DNA of 29,948 nt from Pinguiococcus pyrenoidosus (taxonomy: Eukaryota > Sar > Pinguiophyceae > Pinguiochrysidales > Pinguiochrysidaceae): NCBI GenBank assembly GCA_019677205.1, contig JAAMXY010001510.1, forward strand, positions 1 through 29,948, given 5' to 3'. The notes under the pieces were generated by a model. The model searched no databases, was not told the origin of the DNA, and saw only the letters and a program-made list of their open reading frames with translations. Shown piece after piece: positions 1 through 9,131 of the stretch. Within the stretch, counting starts at the first letter, position 1. The number at the start of each line of letters is the position of its first letter. A program made the translations under genes and the position numbers.

Positions 1-188
1 CGGGGACGAGCCGATGGACACGTAGGCAACGGCGACGGAGCACTCTGTACAGAATCATTGCTGCGTTCCGTGCATGCTGCTTGTTCTCTCCTTCTGAAGC
101 TGCTGCTGCTTGCCGCTGCTGCTGCTGCTGCTGCTGCTGCTTGCTGCTGCTTTTCCCACCATTTGCGAGGATTTGATGAGCGCTTGTT
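1..188. other. Window edge, downstream flank of the RINT1-like gene
   Basis: This stretch lies just beyond the stop codon of the minus-strand RINT1-like gene, so it probably holds its 3' UTR and terminator region. The only visible structure is the GCT/CTG triplet run at 99-150. Short open frames cross it on the plus strand, but they are low-complexity products of the triplet run and are not supported as genes. Confidence 0.5.
99..150. repeat. GCT/AGC trinucleotide repeat
   Basis: A nearly pure GCT run, broken by a few variant triplets (TTGCC, TTGCTGCTGC). It sits about 40 nt past the stop codon of the minus-strand RINT1-like gene. On that strand it reads AGC/CAG and would lie in the 3' UTR. 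Such runs are length-unstable in many eukaryotes. Confidence 0.85.
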
Positions 189-2475
189 CTACTCCGCCAG
201 GGCTTCCCTTGCTGCCTCTTTCCACTCGGGATCGTCAATGTCCCTTGCCAGCGCCTGCACCATGCTTTGCAGCTGCTCCAAGAAGGTGGAAGCCAGCGAG
301 GTATTCAGGATGCGGATGGCGCTCGCATGACCTCGCACGGCGTCTAGGGCTCGCACGAGGAGATTCCTGCAGGGAACTTCCCCAGCGCCTTCTATGCGAC
401 TCAAGAGCCTTTGATATCGCACCAAGTGAATCTGAATGTCGTCCCTGATGGTGGCTTTGACGTCCTTCAGAATTGCATTCGCCGCGCCGCGGTAGCCTTC
501 CTCCTCTTTCCGGAAGATCGATCCGCGGCCATCTGCATTCGCTTCCAGAGACTTGATCACGCTGTGCATCATGCCGGTGATGGACTCATCCTGCGTAGCC
601 TTGAGCAACTCCTCTTCCTCCCTATCGACTGTGTCCCACTGCTCAACGGCGCTCGAGCCCCCGGAAGCTGCCTGCAGTGACACAAAGCTCGGATCCCGGG
701 TTGTCGCGTGCAGGACCTTCTCGACCCAGCAAAGCAGATTGACGATCCCGTATGTGTGCAGAAGCTGGGCTGTTCGCACGTCGCTGTAGCCGCATGCCCC
801 GAGCCCCGTCAGGTCTGCTAGCCTCTCCGTGCGTCCAAAGACGGACTGAGTCTTTGCGACCTCGGAGCCACTGACACTCTCATCCAGGGGAACCGTGCTG
901 GCGAGATCTTGCTGCAGGGCAAGCCAGGTCTTGCCGGTCATGTACGCCTGCGCCGTCTTGAGCGCCGCCTGCCGGCAGGTGTTGAGGAGGGGCTTCAGAA
1001 TCTCGTCGACAAAGCGCATGCGCTTGACAGGGCTGCCAACGCGGTTGAATCGGGCAGTGGACGAGTCCCACAGATGGGCGAACGTCGCGGCCATCGACGG
1101 GAACGGAGGGAGCAGATCGTTCTCGGCACGGAGCTGCCTGGACGACTCCAGCCGCTCGATCAGCGCGTTGTACGCCACTTCCCAGCTTCCCATAGTAGCG
1201 CGGGCCTCGTGGAATGCGTCCCTCACCACCGCTTTGTCGATCTTTATCCAAGCGTCCAGCCGAAACTGCGTCGCGGCAAGCGTCTCCACGGGCCTGCGCA
1301 CGAGAACGGGCGTCAACTGCCGCTCGTCGAGCTTCGCATCGAAGTCGATGATGGCGTTCACAGCTTTGCATGTGAGGCTGACGTTGTGATGCGCTTTCTG
1401 GAGCGCGGCAATCGCGTATCCGTTCGCGATCCGAGAAACCTCCTCGGCCACGGTCTGCCTCAGCAGCGTGGCGTCGTCCAGTGGCTCGGGCAAGCCTCCC
1501 AGCACCGCCGGCATGACCGAATCCGCGGCGTCCAGGAAGGCATCCAGAAGCCTCTCAAGGTAGCGAAAGGGCCAGCTCGGTCGCGTTGTCCACTTCGCGC
1601 TGGCCTTCCCAAAATTGTGATCAAACTGCGTGCGAACGAGCTCCGCAAAGAGGTAGAGCGGCGCAAGCGCAGCTCGAGCTGACCGCTCTGCCGGCAGTGC
1701 GCATCTCTTGGCAAGCACGAGATCGCGAAGCTTCTCCCGGATGTCCAGCACATCTTTCTCCGCCCACTCGTCCTTCTTGAGCGGCCATCTCAGCGATATC
1801 AGCGCGTTGAGGGCGGCGTCCTCGGCCACCGCCACGGCGGCTTCAGCGACTTCGGCCATTCTTCGTCGTGTCCGTTGTCCAAACTCGCCGTGATCTCCAT
1901 GTTCCTTCAGGTCATCCACCAAGCTGGCCAAAAGAGCCACCGCAGCGGCTGTGTCCCCCGCCCGCAGTCGGTCGAGCACGGTCTGCGCGCCTTGCTGCAG
2001 CCGAGCCAGGCCTTGGAGAGCGGAGACCTCCCGCTTCAGCTTGTGGAACCTTTGCAGCGAGAGCACTTCGGAAGTGCCCGATCCATTTCGCCTCAACGCG
2101 TACGCATGGTGTGCCGCAATCTCCCTCACAGACTCTTCCGATGCGTCCGCCAGTAAAGAGAAGTCGATCTGCGCGTTGTTTCGCTGATCTTTGGCGCCAC
2201 AAAGCACCAAACAGGTAAGGATGGAGCAGCTTAGTGAGCACCTCCACCCCAGCCATCGCGCAGATCACGCTACCTGCGTCCGGAGGCGTGGCGTAACTCC
2301 GAATCGCGTCCTCTCGCTGCTTCACTTGAGAGAGCGCGGACTCGGAAGCGCTCAGCGACTCCGAAAGCTGCCTCTGCAGCACTGCCAGCGACAAACTCTG
2401 CTCTTCCGGCGCGCTTTCCTCCGTGTCATCCATGTCCGCGAGATGGCGGACGACATCCTCCGCTAGGGCGTCCAT
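189..2475 (-). CDS. RINT1/Tip20-family vesicle tether (Dsl1/NRZ complex subunit)
   Basis: Likely the RINT1/Tip20 subunit of the ER-associated tether that captures retrograde Golgi-to-ER vesicles. Two exons are inferred: 2475-2274 and 2188-189. The 85-nt intron has donor GCAG|GTAGCG and acceptor CAAAG, phase 1, giving 733 aa. The start chosen is MDALAEDVVRHLAD at 2475. An in-frame ATG at 2565 is possible but adds a proline- and cysteine-rich extension. Family signs are the acidic, helical coiled-coil N-terminus, the block FDHNFGKASAKW followed by PSWPFRYLERLL (about 256-282), which matches the family's 'YHF.G......KPEWyf..vL' signature, and AIIDFDAKLDE (about 346-356), which matches 'isFde.L'. 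The rest is helical, as expected for a CATCHR fold, and the length is close to the usual 700-800 aa. The family is recognised from these blocks only. The intron position is less certain because the two frames overlap here. Confidence 0.75.
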
Positions 2476-2937
2476 GTGGCGCCACTGGCGTTTTTGAAAG
2501 AGCGGTGGAGGGACACGGACAGGATCCGCGCACGGACAGATACCATCCGGGACAGATGGATGCATTTGCGACGGATGGACAAACCGGTGTGAAGTCGAGG
2601 TGACCCAAGTTGATGTCCGGATCGAACCCTTATGCTCCGCGAATACACGTTTGGTTGGTATTTACTATTTAGAAGGATATAAGATGGTTGATCAGGAGAC
2701 TGATGAGTCAAGTTGAAAAGTCCCACGTGGAAAATCGACTGATGAGAGAGTCTCTGTCCGGCGCCAGAATCCTCGCGGGTCCGCGCGCGCGCGGCGTCTA
2801 TGTTGATACGAAAAGGCTCCTCGTGGCCCCTCTGGGACGTGTTGTGCGACTTGCGGCGCCTGATGACGCTCGCGTGGTGCACCTTGTGGTCTCTGCTCAC
2901 GCTCGGCCACTCGCTGTCACTGACGCCAGCGCGAAAG
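2476..2937. promoter_or_regulatory. Divergent promoter region between RINT1-like and ADPRM-like genes
   Basis: Both neighbours start here and run outward. The region has short degenerate GGACAG/GGATGG-like repeats around 2510-2580 and a small AT-rich patch at about 2640-2690. No TATA box can be placed with confidence. An open frame at 2800-2937 joins in frame onto the ADPRM-like start, see that gene. Confidence 0.4.
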
Positions 2938-4286
2938 ATGGCCAGCAGCGCGCCGCTGAGGATCGGCATCGTGTCCGACGTACAGGTACATCCGCTGATG
3001 TCCTCGCGAATGCTACTGTGTGAGCCTCGGGGGGGCAGCTGACCGCCGCACGACGCCAATCCGCTTGTAGTATGCGGACACGGAGGACGCCACGAACTTC
3101 ATTGGCACGCGAGTCCGGCGCTACCGCCACTCTCTGTCTGTCCTGGAGGAGGCGGTGCGGTACTTCGACTCGCTCAAGGACGTGGCAATGGCGGTGCAGC
3201 TGGGCGACATGCTGGATGGCAAGGCGGCGTCCGGTACGCACTTGCGTGCGGCGCGGATCCTGGGTCCATCTTCTTGGTTTGGCTGACGTGAGAGATCCTA
3301 GGCGGCAAGGAGTCGTCGAGACGGGCGTTTCAAGACGTCAGAGATATTTTGGGACAGGGGAGACTTGGGCGCCAGGAAGGCGGATGGCGAGCTTGTGTTG
3401 GTAAGTGCGGCGTCGTCCCTTTTTTCCGCCCTGCCTAGCGAGTCTCCAGCTGATGTGCGCGCCTGTCTTTTGTGCAGGGAACCACGAGCTGTACAATTTT
3501 GACCGCTGGGAGCTTGTTCGGGAGGACATCTACTTCGAGGGCGACCCCAGTGAGAACCTTAAGCGGCTGCTGGAGGCGTACAGCAGTCAGCGTGGCGACG
3601 AGAAGGCGGAGACGGTTTTTGACCCCGATGATCTGTCGCCGCCATTGTATTACAGCACGAAGCCCGGCCCGGGGTGGCGCCTGGTGTTCCTGGACTCCTA
3701 TGCAGAGTCCATCATCGGCGATGCTCGTGGGGAATGGGGAAGGAAAACTTCGGCAACGCTGCTGTCGAGGAACAACCCGAATATTCATCCCTCGGATCCG
3801 GCGAAATCGGGCGAGTGGACGGCGGGCATCGAAGGAGCGGGCCTTCGATGGGTGCCCTACAATGGCGCAATCGGAAGGGAGCAGCTGGTCTGGCTTCGCG
3901 AAGAGCTGCGGGACGCGCGTCTGTCGCAGGACAGAGTCATCATCTTCTGCCATCAGCCACTCTTCCCGGCGGCTTCGCGGAACAACAACCTGCCCTGGGA
4001 CTTTGACAAGGTATGCGAGGTGGTGGATGACGCCGGCGGTGTCGTCGCTGCGGTCTTTGCGGGGCACGATCATGACGGAGGCTACTCCATCGATGAACAA
4101 GGGGTTCACCACCTCGTTCCGCCAGCGCCATTGGAGTGCGAGGAAGGACAAGTCGCCTTCGGCTACTTGGATTGTTTCGCCGATGAGATACAGGTGCACT
4201 GGGTTGGCAAGAAGCCGAGGGCAGAGGAATGGCCCAGCGTGCTCCCCCTTTCTCCCCTCTCCGCTGTCCCCGCCTCCAAGTTGTAG
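2938..4286 (+). CDS. ADP-ribose/CDP-alcohol diphosphatase-like metallophosphoesterase
   Basis: Calcineurin-type phosphoesterase resembling ADPRM, a Mn-dependent enzyme that cleaves ADP-ribose and CDP-alcohols. Four exons are inferred: 2938-2985, 3071-3233, 3302-3400 and 3478-4286. All three introns (85, 68 and 77 nt) are GT-AG and phases match, giving 372 aa (human ADPRM is about 340). Joining the exons restores the family motifs in order: GIVSDVQ|YADTED, the RRYRHSL block, the metal motif GDMLDG, GNHELYNF (its first glycine is split by intron 3), IIFCHQPLFP and AGHDHDGGY. These supply the expected metal-binding Asp, Asn and His residues. The start at 2938 (MASSAPLRIGIVSD) fits the family. 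The frame stays open upstream to ATGs at 2863 and 2800, which would add a hydrophobic, signal-like leader. Convergent with the kinase gene downstream. Confidence 0.85.
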
Positions 4287-4642
4287 CAAAGAGATGATTG
4301 CCTGGCCAAGCCCAAGACAGAAGTGGCAATCTGGCAGACCAGATCTTGCGGTACTAGAGCGCTCGTCGCGCCCCCAAAAGTCGTAGAATGTTGTAGTACC
4401 ATCCGTTGTAAACTTTGGTATCTCGCTAGACTGAGGTCTGACCTCCTGGAACAGTAAGAGGAGATTCTATCTGTCTAAACTGGCTCCCTCGCACAAGTAC
4501 AAGTGCGCATCAGAAGCGCAGCGTGTGGGCCAATCAAGGCTCTGTCTTCATCAAGCGACGCGAGGCTTCTCGGAGGAGCTCCTCTGTATGGTCGCTTCCG
4601 TGAGCCTGGGGATCTTTCACGTCCGTCTGCGTCCAGTGCGCA
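4287..4642. other. Convergent 3' gap between ADPRM-like and Arb2-kinase genes
   Basis: Contains the 3' ends of both convergent genes. Short frames continue from the neighbours but show no family signal. There is no clear polyadenylation hexamer and I see no RNA gene. Confidence 0.45.
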
Positions 4643-7600
4643 CTATCCCTGCGCTTCGGCCGGCTGCGCAGAATTACGTGCGTCGGATCGCGGGGTATCT
4701 GGAGGGAAGACCTCGTAAGATCCGTTTGCCCTTGGCCGAATCCGTCTTTTGCACCCTCGTACCTCTTGGTCTATCTTGTTCAATGTCTCTTCAAGGCTGT
4801 GTTCGTGCGTCCGAAGCGCTCCAGCTTCCTCGCCATGGGTCTCCTCTTTCCCGCCGGCGACGAAGTGGAAGTCGCGGAAGGCTGCTTCGCGGAAGGCTGC
4901 TTCGCGGCTGCTCGGCGCGGGCGCCACCGCCGCGAGCTCTTCTGCATCGACGGGAGAGCAGCACCACTCGCCAACTTTGCTCTCGACCGCTGCAGTCGGC
5001 GTGTCGCGCACGATGAAGTCGCCCTCGGGAGCTGCGGCGTCTCCAGAGTCCCTCGCAGGGTACTTGAGGAATTTCTGGAGCCACGGGACCGAGAAGCATA
5101 GTTTAGACGGGAAGGTTCACTACCCGCCCTGCCTTGCCGCAGGCTTACCTTCGGAACGTAACGGCAATCAGCGTCGTGAGCAATTTTCGGGATGAATGGC
5201 GGCATCGCCTCTCGCTTCTCAAGAAGGAACCAGTCCACGTTCGCAAAAAACGCATGCTCCATTACGTCATAGGGTCCGCGTCCCCCAACCCGCGTGCCCA
5301 AGCGCTTGTCGGGCGATGGATGGAGCAGCGAGCGGGTGAATCGCCTCGCCGAGCTTGTAAAGTAGGGACCGTGGCCGTCTCTGACGGGTGGGATTCCGCC
5401 GCGGGGCTCCGGCGGAAAGCTAGGCGGAAGCCCGCTGCATATCTTCCGGAACATGTGCTTCCGATTCACATCGTAGAATGGGGTCTGTCCACAGAGCATC
5501 TCGTAGGTCAGGATCCCCAGCGCCCAGTAGTCCACGCTGAAGGCATACGGTCGGCCTTGAAGAAGCTCGGGAGCGATATATTCCGCAGTCCCGCAGAACG
5601 TCCTCGTCTTGAAGCAGTGCGGCTGATCCTTCCCTCGATGCGCAGCAGGGTCTCTTCTCTTGAGCTGCTTTGAGAGACCAAAGTCCGTGAGAACCGCGTG
5701 GCCCGTCCAGTCCAATAGCACGTTCTCGAGCTTCAAGTCTCTGTAGACGATCCGCAGGGCATGCAGATGGCGAATCGCGGAAAGAAGCTCCGCGGCATAG
5801 AACTTCGCCCGGTGCTCTGCGAAGAAGCCCACTTTGCGGATATGGTAGAAAAGCGAGCCGCCTGCGTAGAAATCCGTCACGAGATACAGCTTTGTCTGCG
5901 ACTGGAAGGCGAAGCGAAGGCGCGTGACAAACGGATGATTCAGGACGCCGAGAATCGCCCGCTCCGCCCGGATGTGCGAGATCTGTCGCCTCTCCATGAT
6001 CGCCGCTTTTCGCATGATCTTCATCGCAAAGATGCGCGCCCTCCCGTGGCCCCCTTTCTTTCGGACCAGCATCACCTTCCCAAAGGCGCCCTTGCCGATC
6101 ACGCGCAGCTGTTCGAAGCTGCCTACACACAGCTCTTCGTCCAGCCTCCTCTCCATCTCACTGGTCGCACTCTCTGAAAAGCTGGCGCAGCTCTCGCCGA
6201 AACATCTGTTGGTGGTGAATGAGGCGCCGATGTAGGACTTGGCGGACTCGGATGCGATCGACGTGAAGGAGGCCCGTGCGCCAATGCGCTCGTCGAAGCG
6301 CGGCCACATCCGCGCCGCGTCGGTATTGCTTGAGTTCCGACTCTCCCGCTCGTAGAAATCCAGAGAGCCTGTCTGATTCTCCGACGTAGAAGTTCCCCAG
6401 GAGAAGAGGGAGCTGATGAGCGCTTGGAAGGTGAAACCCTCGTTGCCCAATTGCTGCTTCGCCGGGGATCTCTCTGGGTCTCTTCCCGTACCAACTTGTG
6501 GTGCGTTTCGGTCCCGCCAGCCTTCGCCTGCTGAAGAGCGCTTGAACAATGACTCATTCCCAGACACCCCGCGGGTCGTCCATCCTCCGGCGCCAAGGCC
6601 CGAGCTCGGCCGCCTCTTGTTCGAGACCTCGTTTATCCGAGCGTCTGCCAGCGCCTTTGCGACGAGAGCGTCTTCAGCAGGACCGCCGACATCTCTCCGC
6701 CGTGGCTGATAGTAGAGACAGCTCGAAGTTGGTAGGCCTTGCCGGAGGCTTTCTTCCATCATGAACTGCTGCGACGTCAAGGCTCCGCACCGTTGGGCTA
6801 TGGCACCGAAGAACCGAAAGGCTGGCTCCACCGAGGCGAGGACCGACCAGCCGGTGCTGGTCGCAGTGCCCAGCGCACCACCGCCTGCTAGGGCCAGGAT
6901 CTCAGGGGGGCCCAGCGACAGGCTAGGACAGCCCAAGTATTCACTCGTCGTGTTCAGAGGCGCTCCCAGTGGGATCCGGTGCGACGACTCGAAGGCCACC
7001 GCCTTCCTGCTCAAGAAGCAGCGCACTTCTTCGGGGTCGTCAGCCTCGAGGAGCTTGGAGGCTTCGACCACCGCTACTCCCGCAATGATGATCTGCGGAA
7101 ACACATCCTCCACCTCGAAGGACGTGTCGTAGGATGTGTCGAGCTGGCTTTCGCACGCATCGCCTTCAAGACCTTCCGGCAGAACCACGCGAGAGCTTCT
7201 CACGCGGAAGGACTCCTTGTGCTCCAGTGCCTCGAACGGTGGGCGAAGAGCGGCAGCCTCCATTTTCGGTGGCCGTTCACTCGAGTAGGCGTCCTTGCTT
7301 TCACAGTTCTCGTCCAGTCCTTCGTGACGTTGTTGCTTTTGCTTTTGCTTTTGCTCTTGCTCTTGTGCCTTGGGTCCCCCTGGAGACGATGATGCCCCTC
7401 GGGCGTAAGACGCGGTGGATTTCGGCGAACCCGACAGTGACTTGTCCAAGAACGCTTGCTGAACCAAAAGCTTTGCCAAGGCAGCTCCTTGGCCGTACGC
7501 GAAGAGGAAGACCGACTCGGCCTTGCTTTTCGCAACGAGCTGCCGCCAGCAGTAGACGACGTGCTCCTCCGGCGTTGCACTCGAGGGAATCGCGATCTTC

Positions 7601-8219
7601 GCACCGGTAGCAGTCTTGCGCTTGGCACCATGGTGGTTCTCAGAGCCAACTGGCTGCAGTTTAGCTGACGATTTGCGATAGTTGTCATACGGATTGAGCA
7701 GCAGCACCCCATGACCACGCTCAACCGCCATCCGAATCGCCTCTGCCGACCGAGGAAGAGATTTCAGATCCCTTTCTTCTTTTCTGGCTTCTTTTTCTAC
7801 GGGGTTGAAAGGCGTGATCTCGTCTTGAAAAGACACTACGTACCAAGGACAGATCCAGCATGGCAGCTCTGTGCCGCAACGCTGCGACTCCACAGGACCG
7901 GGCACGGCTGCCCTCCGGCTTTGTTCGGGATGAATATCACAACACGCTCTGCCGTAAAGAAGTTCTCGGACGTAAACACAAAGGTATGCAGGCTATTTGG
8001 CGCCGCCTCCTTCTCTGCAAAGAGCGTATCATCCGGAATAGACAGCCTTTGCACGCCGAGCTTGCGGAGCTGGCCCTCCACATATTCCGTGAGGCCTCGG
8101 AGAGCCTTTGGGAACGCGAGGTCGTCCAAGTCCACCGGAGCGCCACTGGCGGCGCTCGAAAGCACCCCAGTCGCCAGCGCAAAGCGCTCATTTGGCAGCA
8201 CGGTCACGCCGGACTCCAT
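4643..8219 (-). CDS. Arb2/FAM172-like domain fused to an AGC protein kinase
   Basis: Three exons are inferred: 8219-7844, 7742-5149 and 5074-4643. The introns are 101 nt (GTACGT..GGCAG, phase 1) and 74 nt (GTAAGC..CTCCAG, phase 0), giving 1133 aa. Residues about 30-441 resemble the Arb2/FAM172 alpha/beta-hydrolase-like domain. Visible blocks are FVFTSENFF, HAGSVL|EAIRMAVERGHG, LLLNPYDN (about 139-146), PEEHVVYCW (183-191), FAYGQG at the nucleophile elbow, and the late FESSHRIP with His380. A Q/E/K-rich insertion splits this domain. Residues about 440-665 are Ser-rich linker. Residues about 668-960 are a complete AGC kinase: GKGAFGKV (675-682), Lys700, YRDLKLEN with Asp794, DFGLSK at 812, then GTAEYIAPE. 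The tail carries a hydrophobic motif FRDFHF (1056-1061). The start follows an in-frame stop 36 nt upstream. Exon 2 is one unbroken frame across both domains, which argues against two genes. The kinase probably phosphorylates Ser/Thr; its substrate is unknown. Confidence 0.82.
4873..4907. repeat. 15-bp tandem duplication in the kinase C-tail
   Basis: Two identical 15-bp units (4873-4887 and 4888-4902) plus a partial third. On the minus strand they encode REAAF REAAF, directly followed by RDFHF, the last five residues of the AGC hydrophobic motif. The repeat is in frame and adds five residues per copy. Confidence 0.9.
7333..7362. repeat. TTGCTT/TTGCTC hexamer array
   Basis: Five tandem hexamers, three TTGCTT and two TTGCTC. 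On the minus strand they encode alternating Gln with Lys or Glu inside the insertion that interrupts the Arb2-like domain. The array is in frame, consistent with a disordered loop that can change length. Confidence 0.9.
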
Positions 8220-9131
8220 CGAAGCTGGTTGGGATGCGTCTGCCAGCAGCTACGGTTCGCGACGTCTTGGCGTCGTGAGATGCGCTCCAAGAAACTCAAT
8301 CAGTCCAAAGATCCGTATCCGGCGAAACGGATGGCCTGATTCGCGTTTGGGCCTGGAAATGGAGAGAATGTGAGGGAAGACTGAAAGGGCTGAAGGTGTT
8401 CGGTCGGACCGCACAAGATCTTCAAATCACGACTGACTATGAACGCTCTGGAGCGTTCGAGGACGCCCCAGAGCCTCTCGCGTGAGCCTCCACCAGTTCC
8501 CACAACCGACGCTTCGACCACCGCGACCTTTCACGCTTGCCATCTCGCTCTCCGCAGCGAAGCGCTCACGCGAATTTTGAAGAGAACTACAAAGCAACGA
8601 GTGGTTCCGAACGCCGCAGAAGCCGCGATCATGTACCTTCCTTAGAGCGCGCTCGCTCGCTGCTTCCGCCACGCGCGCCTCATTTCGCTATTATCCTTTA
8701 GGATGTTGAGGGAAACAGTCCAAGGATCGCTTTCTGCGCAGACAGCGCCGCAGTGCGGCGCCCACCATCTTTCGCTGCCTCTGTCCCCTCTCTGTCCGCG
8801 TACGATCCTGGACGGGCCAATGGCGACGAACGCTTCTGCTCGAGCGAAGCTTGATTGGTCCTCAGCTTGATGCTACTGTGGCATCGCTGCCCATTGGCCT
8901 GCTGCAGCCTGTCGGATTCGGCGTAAAGTTGCTGTTTGGACCCGTCTGGATTCAATTGGTCCAGATGACTTCCCTTCAGCTGAAGGGCTGGATTTTTAGC
9001 TGTAAATTTGTGACCAATTCGGAACCGTGCGATTATCGACCCATAGAACGCAGCACCATGCTCAACGACAGCATCAGATGCCGCAGCGCCGCCGCACAGC
9101 GGCGAGAGGCGAGAGAGAGAGAAAGAGAAAG
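8220..9131. promoter_or_regulatory. Divergent promoter region with a CCAAT-box cluster
   Basis: Lies between the Arb2-kinase gene (leftward) and the RsmJ-like gene (rightward). Five CCAAT pentamers occur within about 200 nt, on both strands: 8817-8821 (+), 8854-8858 (-), 8893-8897 (-), 8955-8959 (-) and 9014-9018 (+). CCAAT boxes are the classical NF-Y target. A GA-rich tract (about 9108-9133) runs up to the RsmJ start codon, and a small hairpin (7-bp arms 8445-8451 and 8468-8474) lies nearer the kinase gene. No convincing coding frame is present. Confidence 0.45.

Noticed and set aside
2476-2565. Upstream start for the RINT1-like protein (MHPSVPDG at 2565)
   Set aside because: It adds a Pro/Cys/Arg-rich leader unlike the acidic helical N-terminus of the family; the ATG at 2475 begins the helical region directly.
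3302-3400. Frame switch inside ADPRM-like exon 3 (a frame ending GELVL just before GNHE)
   Set aside because: That frame would join GNHE in the wrong phase. The frame reading SSRRAFQDVRDIL to RACV joins GNHE correctly in phase 1, so no frameshift is needed.
3435-4289. 284-codon minus-strand frame opposite the ADPRM-like gene
   Set aside because: The plus strand carries the metallophosphoesterase motifs GNHE, CHQP and GHDH in one frame; the minus frame is a shadow.
4643-8219. Two separate genes, an Arb2-like one and an AGC kinase one
   Set aside because: No stop codon, promoter-like gap or new start with domain boundary separates them; exon 2 stays open from 7742 to 5149 and total exon length is a whole number of codons.
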